A DNA stretch of 64,000 nt from the NCBI GenBank assembly GCA_030063045.1, contig JAQSEB010000095.1, positions 62,001-126,000 on the forward strand, read 5' to 3'. The position numbers and the translations under genes were made by a program. The DNA comes from Pratylenchus scribneri (lineage: Eukaryota > Nematoda > Chromadorea > Rhabditida > Pratylenchidae). How positions within the stretch are numbered: position 1 is the first letter of the stretch; the number at the start of each line of letters is the position of its first letter. The notes under the pieces were generated by a model. That model was not told the DNA's origin and searched no databases. It saw only the letters and a list, made by a program, of their open reading frames with translations. This document shows positions 41,125 to 51,550 of the stretch, piece after piece.

Positions 41125-43370
41125 GTCAAATATACCCTAGGCATAATTGCATTTGGGGGGTATTTTTTAGAAATTCATAAAAAATCAATATGGGGGTATT
41201 TAAAAAAAATAAAAAAGATAGGACTGTATTTTTTAATGGAGAATATAATTCTAAAAAAAGAAATTCGAAAAATTCAAATTCTGAACTAAAACATGTCAAA
41301 TATACCCTAGGCATAATTGCATTTGGGGGGTATTTTTTAGAAATTCATAAAAAATCAATATGGGGGTATTTAAAAAAAATAAAAAAGATAGGACTGTATT
41401 TTTTAATGGAGAATATAATTCTAAAAAAAGAAATTCGAAAAATTCAAATTCTGAACTAAAACATGTCAAATATACCCTAGGCATAATTGAATTTGGGTCA
41501 TATTTTTAAGAAATTCATAAAAAATCAATATGGGGGTATTTAAAAAAAATAAAAAAGATAGGACTGTATTTTTTAATGGAGAATATAATTCTAAAAAAAG
41601 AAATTCGAAAAATTCAAATTCTGAACTAAAACATGTCAAATATACCCTAGGCATAATTGAATTTGGGGGGGGGGTATTTTTTAGAAATTCATAAAAAATC
41701 AATATGGGGGTATTTTAAAAAACTAAAAAAGATAGGCCTGTATTTTTTGATGGAGAATATGATTCTAAAAAAAGAAATTCGAAAAATTAAAATCCTAGCC
41801 TAAAACATGTCAAATATACCCTAGGCATAATTGAATTTGGGTCATATTTTTAAGAAATTCATAAAAAATCAATATGGGGGTATTTTAAAAAAATAAAAAA
41901 AGATAGGCCTGTATTTTTTGATGTAGAATATGATTCTAACAAAAGAAATTCGAAAAATTAAAATCTTAGCCTAAAACATGTCAAATATACCCTAGGCATA
42001 ATTGAATTTGGGTCATATTTTTAAGAAATTCATAAAAAATCAATATGGGGGTATTTTAAAAAACTAAAAAAAGATAGGCATGTATTTTTTGATGTAGAAT
42101 ATGATTCTAACAAAAGAAATTCGAAAAATTAAAATCTTAGCCCAAAACATGTCAAATATACCCTAGGCATAATTGAATTTGGGTCATATTTTTAAGAAAT
42201 TCATAAAAAATCAATATGGGGGTATTTTAAAAAACTAAAAAAAGATAGGCATGTATTTTTTGATGGAGAATATGATTCTAACAAAAGAAATTCGAAAAAT
42301 TAAAATCTTAGCCCAAAACATGTCAAATATACCCTAGGCATAATTGAATTTGGGGGGTATTTTTAAGAAATTCATAAAAAATCAATATGGGGGTATTTTA
42401 AAAAACTAAAAAAAGATAGGCATGTATTTTTTGATGTAGAATATGATTCTAACAAAAGAAATTCGAAAAATTAAAATCTTAGCCCAAAACATGTCAAATA
42501 TACCCTAGGCATAATTGAATTTGGGTCATATTTTTAAGAAATTCATAAAAAATCAATATGGGGGTATTTTAAAAAACTAAAAAAGAGAGGACTGTATTTT
42601 TTAATGGAGAATATAATTCTAAAAAAAGAAATTCGAAAAATTCAAATTCTGAACTAAAACATGTCAAATATAGCCTAGGCATAATTGCATTTGGGGGGTA
42701 TTTTTTAGAAATTCATAAAAAATCAATATGGGGGTATTTAAAAAAAATAAAAAAGATAGGACTGTATTTTTTAATGGAGAATATAATTCTAAAAAAAGAA
42801 ATTCGAAAAATTCAAATTCTGAACTAAAACATGTCAAATATACCCTAGGCATAATTGCATTTGGGGGGTATTTTTTAGAAATTCATAAAAAATCAATATG
42901 GGGGTATTTAAAAAAAATAAAAAAGATAGGACTGTATTTTTTAATGGAGAATATAATTCTAAAAAAAGAAATTCGAAAAATTCAAATTCTGAACTAAAAC
43001 ATGTCAAATATACCCTAGGCATAATTGCATTTGGGGGGTATTTTTTAGAAATTCATAAAAAATCAATATGGGGGTATTTAAAAAAAATAAAAAAGATAGG
43101 ACTGTATTTTTTAATGGAGAATATAATTCTAAAAAAAGAAATTCGAAAAATTCAAATTCTGAACTAAAACATGTCAAATATACCCTAGGCATAATTGAAT
43201 TGGGGGGGGGGGGGTATTTTTTAGAAATTCATAAAAAATCAATATGGGGGTATTTTAAAAAACTAAAAAAGATAGGCCTGTATTTTTTGATGGAGAATAT
43301 GATTCTAAAAAAAGAAATTCGAAAAATTAAAATCCTAGCCTAAAACATGTCAAATATACCCTAGGCATAA
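41124..43370 (+). repeat. 1,538-bp (9-mer) duplication containing expanded G runs
   Basis: About 41124-41830 recurs at about 42662-43370. Three or four CATTTGG monomers lead into one monomer whose G6 run is expanded, to 10 Gs at 41665-41674 and 13 Gs at 43202-43214. Between the copies lie CTTAGCCC/AAAAAACTAAAAA monomers like those at 1-611. TAGCCTAGGC at 42672 is a private change. Confidence 0.8.
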
Positions 43371-44330
43371 TTGAATTTGGGTCATATTTTTAAGAAATTC
43401 ATAAAAAATCAATATGGGGGTATTTTAAAAAAATAAAAAAAGATAGGCCTGTATTTTATGATGAAGAATATGATTCTAACAAAAGAAATTCGAAAAATTA
43501 AAATCCTAGCCTAAAACATGTCAAATAAACCCTAGGCATAATTGAATTTGGGTCATATTTTTAAGAAATTCATAAAAAATCAATATGGGGGTATTTTAAA
43601 AAAATAAAAAAAGATAGGCCTGTATTTTATGATGAAGAATATGATTCTAACAAAAGAAATTCGAAAAATTAAAATCCTAGCCTAAAACATGTCAAATAAA
43701 CCCTAGGCATAATTGAATTTGGGTCATATTTTTAAGAAATTCATAAAAAATCAATATGGGGGTATTTTAAAAAAATAAAAAAAGATAGGCCTGTATTTTA
43801 TGATGTAGAATATGATTCTAACAAAAGAAATTCGAAAAATTAAAATCCTAGCCTAAAACATGTCAAATATACCCTAGGCATAATTGAATTTGGGGGGTAT
43901 TTTTTAGAAATTCATAAAAAATCAATATGGGGGTATTTTAAAAAAATAAAAAAGATAGGACTGTATTTTTTGATGGAGAATATGATTCCAACAAAAGAAA
44001 TTCGAAAAATTAAAATCCTAGCCTAAAACATGTCAAATAAACCCTAGGCATAATTGAATTTGGGTCATATTTTTAAGAAATTCATAAAAAATCAATATGG
44101 GGGTATTTTAAAAAAATAAAAAAAGATAGGCCTGTATTTTATGATGAGAATATGATTCTAACAAAAGAAATTCGAAAAATTAAAATCCTAGCCTAAAACA
44201 TGTCAAATATACCCTAGGCATAATTGAATTTGGGTCATATTTTTAAGAAATTTATAAAAAATCAATATGAGAGTATTTTAAAAAAAATAAAAAATATAGG
44301 ACTGTATTTTATGATGGAGAATAAGATTCC
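43370..44330 (+). repeat. Terminal A monomers next to the junction
   Basis: Five or six monomers of GGGTCAT type with TTTTATGATGAAG and AATAAACCCTAGG. Divergence rises in the last one: TTTATAAAAAATC, ATGAGAGTATTTT, a one-base longer poly-A run, and GAATAAGATTCC. Decay at an array edge is expected where fewer equal-exchange partners exist. Confidence 0.75.
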
Positions 44331-44340
44331 ACCCAAGAAT
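44326..44340. other. Junction of array A and array B
   Basis: The last A monomer breaks off shortly after GATGGAGAATAAGATTCC and B begins at about ACCCAAGAATACATACC, with no spacer. A ends near phase 18 counted from GATGG, and B enters at about phase 90 of the inverted monomer, so the join is not monomer-phase-preserving. The last A monomer carries extra changes (TTTATAAAAAATC, GAGAGTATTTT, ATAAGATTCC). Exact breakpoint is uncertain by a few bases because the C run at 44329-44333 fits either side. Confidence 0.85.
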
Positions 44341-46690
44341 ACATACCCTCTATGATCAAAAGATTAGAAATTTTTTTGAATTTTTGATTAACCCTGAATT
44401 TTTTAAAAATATATTCTCCATCTAAAATTATAGGCGAATAACCTTTTCATAAAATTTAAATCAGCCATTCTATATTTTTAATGAATTTTAAAATACATAA
44501 ACACAAGAATACATACCCTCTATGATCAAAAGATTAGAAATTTTTTTGAATTTTTGATTAACCCTGAATTTTTTAAAAATATATTCTCCATCCAAAATTA
44601 TAGGCGAAGGACCTTTTCATAAAATTTAAATCAGCCATCCTATATTTTTAATGAATTTTAAAATACATAAACACAAGAATACATACCCTCTATGATCAAA
44701 AGATTAGAAATTTTTTTGAATTTTTGATTAACCCTGAATTTTTTAAAAATATATTCTCCATCTAAAATTATAGGCGAATAACCTTTTCATAAAATTTAAA
44801 TCAGCCATTCTATATTTTTAATGAATTTTGAAATACATAAACACAAGAATACATACCCTCTATGATCAAAAGATTAGAAATTTTTTGAATTTTTGATTAA
44901 CTCTGAATTTTTTAAAAATATATTCTCCATCTAAAATTATAGGCGAAGGACCTTTTCATAAATTTAAATCAGCCATCCTATATTTTTAATGAATTTTGAA
45001 ATACATAAACACAAGAATACATACCCTCTATGATCAAAAGATTAGAAATTTTTTGAATTTTTGATTAACTCTGAATTTTTTAAAAATATATTCTCCATCC
45101 AAAATTATAGGCGAAGGACCTTTTCATAAAATTTAAATCAGCCATCCTATATTTTTAATGAATTTTAAAATACATAAACACAAGAATACATACCCTCTAT
45201 GATAAAAAGATTAGAAATTTTTTGAATTTTTGATTAACCCTGAATTTTTTAAAAATATATTCTCCATCTAAAATTATAGACGAAGGACCTTTTCATAAAA
45301 TTTAAATCAGCCATTCTATATTTTTAATGAATTTTAAAATACATAAACACAAGAATACATACCCTCTATGATCAAAAGATTAGAAATTTTTTTGAATTTT
45401 TGATTAACTCTGAATTTTTTAAAAATATATTCTCCATCTAAAATTATAGGCGAATAACCTTTTCATAAAATTTAAATCAGCCATTCTATATTTTTAATGA
45501 ATTTTAAAATACATAAACACAAGAATACATACCCTCTAAGATCAAAAGATTAGAAATTTTTTTGAATTTTTGATTAACTCTGAATTTTTTAAAAATATAT
45601 TCTCCATCCAAAATTATAGGCGAAGGACCTTTTCATAAAATTTAAATCAGCCATCCTATATTTTTAATGAATTTTAAAATACATAAACACAAGAATACAT
45701 ACCCTCTATGATCAAAAGATTAGAAATTTTTTTGAATTTTTGATTAACCCTGAATTTTTTAAAAATATATTCTCCATCTAAAATTATAGGCGAATAACCT
45801 TTTCATAAAATTTAAATCAGCCATTCTATATTTTTAATGAATTTTAAAATACATAAACACAAGAATACATACCCTCTATGATCAAAAGATTAGAAATTTT
45901 TTTGAATTTTTGATTAACCCTGAATTTTTTAAAAATATATTCTCCATCTAAAATTATAGGCGAATAACCTTTTCATAAAATTTAAATCAGCCATCCTATA
46001 TTTTTAATGAATTTTAAAATACATAAACACAAGAATACATACCCTCTATGATCAAAAGATTAGAAATTTTTTTGAATTTTTGATTAACCCTGAATTTTTT
46101 AAAAATATATTCTCCATCTAAAATTATAGGCGAATAACCTTTTCATAAAATTTAAATCAGCCATTCTATATTTTTAATGAATTTTAAAATACATAAACAC
46201 AAGAATACATACCCTCTATGATCAAAAGATTAGAAATTTTTTTGAATTTTTGATTAACCCTGAATTTTTTAAAAATATATTCTCCATCTAAAATTATAGG
46301 CGAATAACCTTTTCATAAAATTTAAATCAGCCATTCTATATTTTTAATGAATTTTAAAATACATAAACACAAGAATACATACCCTCTAAGATCAAAAGAT
46401 TAGAAATTTTTTTGAATTTTTGATTAACCCTGAATTTTTTAAAAATATATTCTCCATCCAAAATTATAGGCGAAGGACCTTTTCATAAAATTTAAATCAG
46501 CCATCCTATATTTTTAATGAATTTTAAAATACATAAACACAAGAATACATACCCTCTATGATAAAAAGATTAGAAATTTTTTGAATTTTTGATTAACCCT
46601 GAATTTTTTAAAAATATATTCTCCATCTAAAATTATAGGCGAAGGACCTTTTCATAAAATTTAAATCAGCCATCCTATATTTTTAATGAA
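44331..46690 (-). repeat. B1 monomers with GCGAATAACC / GCGAAGGACC alternation
   Basis: About 14 B1 monomers of 169-170 bp. Two states, GGCGAATAACC with CCATTCTA and GGCGAAGGACC with CCATCCTA, are interspersed without a strict period. ACATACCCTC at 44341, 44511 and 44681 gives a 170-bp period. A T7 to T6 change in the GAAATTTTTT box makes the 169-bp form. CTAAGATC replaces CTATGATC in some copies. Confidence 0.82.
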
Positions 46691-46699
46691 TTTTAAAAT

Positions 46700-46815
46700 A
46701 CATATACCCAAGAATACATAGAAATTTTTTTTAAATATATGACTAGCCTAGATTTTCTAAAAATATATTCTCCATCTAAAATTATAGGCGAAGGACCTTT
46801 TCATAAAATTTAAAT
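46700..46815 (-). repeat. Shortened B monomer with a 21-bp deletion
   Basis: AGAATACATA is followed directly by GAAATTTTTT at 46720/46721, losing the box CCCTCTATGATCAAAAGATTA present in almost every other B monomer. The same monomer has ATATATGACTAGCCTAGATTTTC, otherwise seen in full length at about 50270-50315, and CAATCATCC, so it is a B2-like intruder in B1. Confidence 0.85.
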
Positions 46816-49571
46816 CAATCATCCTATATTTTTAATGAATTTTGAAATACATAAACACAAGAATACATACCCTCTATGATCAAAAGATTAGAAATTTTTT
46901 GAATTTTTGATTAACTCTGAATTTTTTAAAAATATATTCTCCATCAAAAATTATAGGCGAAGGACCTTTTCATAAAATTTAAATCAGCCTTCCTATATTT
47001 TTAATGAATTTTGAAATACATAAACACAAGAATACATACCCTCTATGATCAAAAGATTAGAAATTTTTTGAATTTTTGATTAACTCTGAATTTTTTAAAA
47101 ATATATTCTCCATCTAAAATTATAGGCGAAGGACCTTTTCATAAATTTAAATCAGCCATCCTATATTTTTAATGAATTTTGAAATACATAAACACAAGAA
47201 TATATACCCTCTATGATCAAAAGATTAGAAATTTTTTGAATTTTTGATTAACTCTGAATTTTTTAAAAATATATTCTCCATCCAAAATTATAGGCGAAGG
47301 ACCTTTTCATAAAATTTAAATCAGCCATCCTATATTTTTAATGAATTTTAAAATACATAAACACAAGAATACATACCCTCTATGATAAAAAGATTAGAAA
47401 TTTTTTGAATTTTTGATTAACCCTGAATTTTTTAAAAATATATTCTCCATCTAAAATTATAGACGAAGGACCTTTTCATAAAATTTAAATCAGCCATTCT
47501 ATATTTTTAATGAATTTTAAAATACATAAACACAAGAATACATACCCTCTATGATCAAAAGATTAGAAATTTTTTTGAATTTTTGATTAACCCTGAATTT
47601 TTTAAAAATATATTCTCCATCTAAAATTATAGGCGAATAACCTTTTCATAAAATTTAAATCAGCCATTCTATATTTTTAATGAATTTTAAAATACATAAA
47701 CACAAGAATACATACCCTCTAAGATCAAAAGATTAGAAATTTTTTTGAATTTTTGATTAACTCTGAATTTTTTAAAAATATATTCTCCATCCAAAATTAT
47801 AGGCGAAGGACCTTTTCATAAAATTTAAATCAGCCATCCTATATTTTTAATGAATTTTAAAATACATAAACACAAGAATACATACCCTCTATGATCAAAA
47901 GATTAGAAATTTTTTTGAATTTTTGATTAACCCTGAATTTTTTAAAAATATATTCTCCATCCAAAATTATAGGCGAAGGACCTTTTCATAAAATTTAAAT
48001 CAGCCATCCTATATTTTTAATGAATTTTAAAATACATAAACACAAGAATACATACCCTCTAAGATCAAAAGATTAGAAATTTTTTGAATTTTTGATTAAC
48101 TCTGAATTTTTTAAAAATATATTCTCCATCTAAAATTATAGGCGAAGGACCTTTTCATAAAATTTAAATCAATCATCCTATATTTTTAATGAATTTTGAA
48201 ATACATAAACACAAGAATACATACCCTCTATGATCAAAAGATTAGAAATTTTTTGAATTTTTGATTAACTCTGAATTTTTTAAAAATATATTCTCCATCA
48301 AAAATTATAGGCGAAGGACCTTTTCATAAAATTTAAATCAGCCTTCCTATATTTTTAATGAATTTTGAAATACATAAACACAAGAATACATACCCTCTAT
48401 GATCAAAAGATTAGAAATTTTTTGAATTTTTGATTAACTCTGAATTTTTTAAAAATATATTCTCCATCTAAAATTATAGGCGAAGGACCTTTTCATAAAT
48501 TTAAATCAGCCATCCTATATTTTTAATGAATTTTGAAATACATAAACACAAGAATATATACCCTCTATGATCAAAAGATTAGAAATTTTTTGAATTTTTG
48601 ATTAACTCTGAATTTTTTAAAAATATATTCTCCATCCAAAATTATAGGCGAAGGACCTTTTCATAAAATTTAAATCAGCCATCCTATATTTTTAATGAAT
48701 TTTAAAATACATAAACACAAGAATACATACCCTCTATGATAAAAAGATTAGAAATTTTTTGAATTTTTGATTAACCCTGAATTTTTTAAAAAAATATTCT
48801 CCATCTAAAATTATAGACGAAGGACCTTTTCATAAAATTTAAATCAGCCATTCTATATTTTTAATGAATTTTAAAATACATAAACACAAGAATACATACC
48901 CTCTATGATCAAAAGATTAGAAATTTTTTTGAATTTTTGATTAACCCTGAATTTTTTAAAAATATATTCTCCATCTAAAATTATAGGCGAATAACCTTTT
49001 CATAAAATTTAAATCAGCCATTCTATATTTTTAATGAATTTTAAAATACATAAACACAAGAATACATACCCTCTAAGATCAAAAGATTAGAAATTTTTTT
49101 GAATTTTTGATTAACTCTGAATTTTTTAAAAATATATTCTCCATCCAAAATTATAGGCGAAGGACCTTTTCATAAAATTTAAATCAGCCATCCTATATTT
49201 TTAATGAATTTTAAAATACATAAACACAAGAATACATACCCTCTATGATCAAAAGATTAGAAATTTTTTTGAATTTTTGATTAACCCTGAATTTTTTAAA
49301 AATATATTCTCCATCCAAAATTATAGGCGAAGGACCTTTTCATAAAATTTAAATCAGCCATCCTATATTTTTAATGAATTTTAAAATACATAAACACAAG
49401 AATACATACCCTCTATGATCAAAAGATTAGAAATTTTTTGAATTTTTGATTAACTCTGAATTTTTTAAAAATATATTTTCCATCCAAAATTATAGGCGAA
49501 GGACCTTTTCATAAATTTAAATCAGCCATCCTATATTTTTAATGAATTTTGAAATACATAAACACAAGAAT
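46816..49571 (-). repeat. 1,354-bp (8-mer) higher-order repeat in B
   Basis: CAATCATCC at 46816 and 48170, GCCTTCC at 46987 and 48341, and AAGAATATATACC at about 47196 and 48550 all keep an offset of 1,354 bp (8 x about 169). A further AAGAATATATACC near 49566 is 1,016 bp (6 monomers) on. One private change (AAAAAAATATTCTCC near 48787) separates the copies. Confidence 0.85.
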
Positions 49572-51550
49572 ATATACCCTCTATGATCAAAAGATTAGAA
49601 ATTTTTTGAATTTTTGATTAACTCTGAATTTTTTAAAAATATATTCTCCATCCAAAATTATAGGCGAAGGACCTTTTCATAAAATTTAAATCAGCCATCC
49701 TATATTTTTAATGAATTTTAAAATACATAAACACAAGAATACATACCCTCTATGATCAAAAGATTAGAAATTTTTTTGAATTTTTGATTAACCCTGAATT
49801 TTTTAAAAATATATTCTCCATCTAAAATTATAGGCGAATAACCTTTTCATAAAATTTAAATCAGCCATTCTATATTTTTAATGAATTTTAAAATACATAA
49901 ACACAAGAATACATACCCTCTAAGATCAAAAGATTAGAAATTTTTTTGAATTTTTGATTAACCCTGAATTTTTTAAAAATATATTCTCCATCCAAAATTA
50001 TAGGCGAAGGACCTTTTCATAAAATTTAAATCAGCCATCCTATATTTTTAATGAATTTTAAAATACATAAACACAAGAATACATACCCTCTATGATAAAA
50101 AGATTAGAAATTTTTTGAATTTTTGATTAACCCTGAATTTTTTAAAAATATATTCTCCATCTAAAATTATAGGCGAAGGACCTTTTCATAAAATTTAAAT
50201 CAGCCATCCTATATTTTTAATGAATTTTAAAATACATAAACACAAGAATACATACCCTCTATGATCAAAAGATTAGAAATTTTTTTTAAATATATGACTA
50301 GCCTAGATTTTCTAAAAATATATTCTCCATCTAAAATTATAGGCGAAGGACCTTTTCATAAAATTTAAATCAATCATCCTATATTTTTAATGAATTTTGA
50401 AATACATAAACACAAGAATACATACCCTCTATGATCAAAAGATTAGAAATTTTTTGAATTTTTGATTAACTCTGAATTTTTTAAAAATATATTCTCCATC
50501 TAAAATTATAGGCGAAGGACCTTTTCATAAAATTTAAATCAATCATCCTATATTTTTAATGAATTTTGAAATACATAAACACAAGAATACATACCCTCTA
50601 TGATCAAAAGATTAGAAATTTTTTGAATTTTTGATTAACCCTGAATTTTTTAAAAATATATTCTCCATACAAAATTATAGGCGAAGGACCTTTTCATAAA
50701 ATTTAAATCAGCCATCCTATATTTTTAATGAATTTTAAAATACATATACCCAAGAATACATACCCACTATGATCAAAAGATTAGAAATTTTTTTAAATTT
50801 ATGAGCCTAGATTTTTTAAAAATATATTCTCCATACAAAATTATAGGCGAAGGATATTTTCATAAAATTTAAATCAGCCATCCTATATTTTTAATGAATT
50901 TTAAAATACATAAACACAAGAATACATACCCTCTATGATCAAAAGATTAGAAATTTTTTGAATTTTTGATTAACCCTGAATTTTTTAAAAATATATTTTC
51001 CATCCAAAATTATAGGCGAAGGACCTTTTCATAAAATTTAAATTAGCCATCCTATATTTTTAATGAATTTTAAAATACATAAACACAAGAATACATACCC
51101 TCTATGATCAAAAGATTAGAAATTTTTTGAATTTTTGATTAACCCTGAATTTTTTAAAAATATATTTTCCATCCAAAATTATAGGCGAAGGACCTTTTCA
51201 TAAAATTTAAATTAGCCATCCTATATTTTTAATGAATTTTAAAATACATAAACACAAGAATACATACCCTCTATGATCAAAAGATTAGAAATTTTTTGAA
51301 TTTTTGATTAACCCTGAATTTTTTAAAAATATATTTTCCATCCAAAATTATAGGCGAAGGACCTTTTCATAAAATTTAAATTAGCCATCCTATATTTTTA
51401 ATGAATTTTAAAATACATAAACACAAGAATACATACCCTCTATGATCAAAAGATTAGAAATTTTTTGAATTTTTGATTAACCCTGAATTTTTTAAAAATA
51501 TATTTTCCATCCAAAATTATAGGCGAAGGACCTTTTCATAAAATTTAAAT
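49571..51550 (-). repeat. Mixed B1/B2 monomers, then three identical 169-bp monomers
   Basis: Contains the full-length ATATATGACTAGCC monomer (about 50270), a second CAATCATCC pair (about 50370 and 50540), and the first ATGAGCCTAGA B2 monomer (about 50790-50815). Three successive B1 monomers then carry AAATTAGCC at 51041, 51210 and 51379, exactly 169 bp apart and otherwise alike. Satellite only. Confidence 0.8.

Larger units (their letters stand above)
1..44330 (+). repeat. Satellite array A, about 170-bp monomer
   Basis: Uninterrupted head-to-tail array of roughly 260 monomers of 169-172 bp. Landmarks in order on the + strand are ACATGT, CCCTAGGCATAATTG, a G6 run (or GGGTCAT), AGAAATTCAT, ATCAATATGGGGG, two poly-A blocks, a TAGG-C/A-CTG box, GATGGAGAATATG and, in most monomers, TTCGAA. 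The strand is strongly G-over-C biased. Variants differ mainly in three boxes: after TTCGAAAAAT (TCTGAAC, CCTAGCC, CTTAGCC or GTAGCCCAG), after CATAATTG (AATTAGG, AATTTGG, AATTGGGTCAT or CATTTGG), and before GTATTTT. Variants recur in ordered sets, so higher-order structure is present throughout. The array is open at the left edge of the window. Strand '+' is a convention. A centromeric role is inferred from repeat architecture, not shown. Confidence 0.98.

Noticed and set aside
1..44330. CENP-B box in the A monomer (ATTCGAAAAATTCAAAT)
   Set aside because: TTCG, the internal A and one C fit the pattern NTTCGNNNNANNCGGGN, but the essential GGG after that C is AAA. The B monomer fits less well.
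1..44330. Primate alpha satellite, because of the 170-171-bp period
   Set aside because: Only the length agrees. The monomer sequence, its very low G+C and its G6/G5 runs do not resemble alpha satellite as I know it.
1..44330. G-quadruplex array from the G6 and G5 runs
   Set aside because: The runs are about 40 and 130 bases apart, too far for standard intramolecular quadruplex loops. Only the 10- and 13-G runs are worth noting.
44290..44345. Transposon or target-site duplication at the A/B junction
   Set aside because: No terminal repeats, no element-like sequence and no flanking short duplication are visible. The join goes directly from one satellite to the other.
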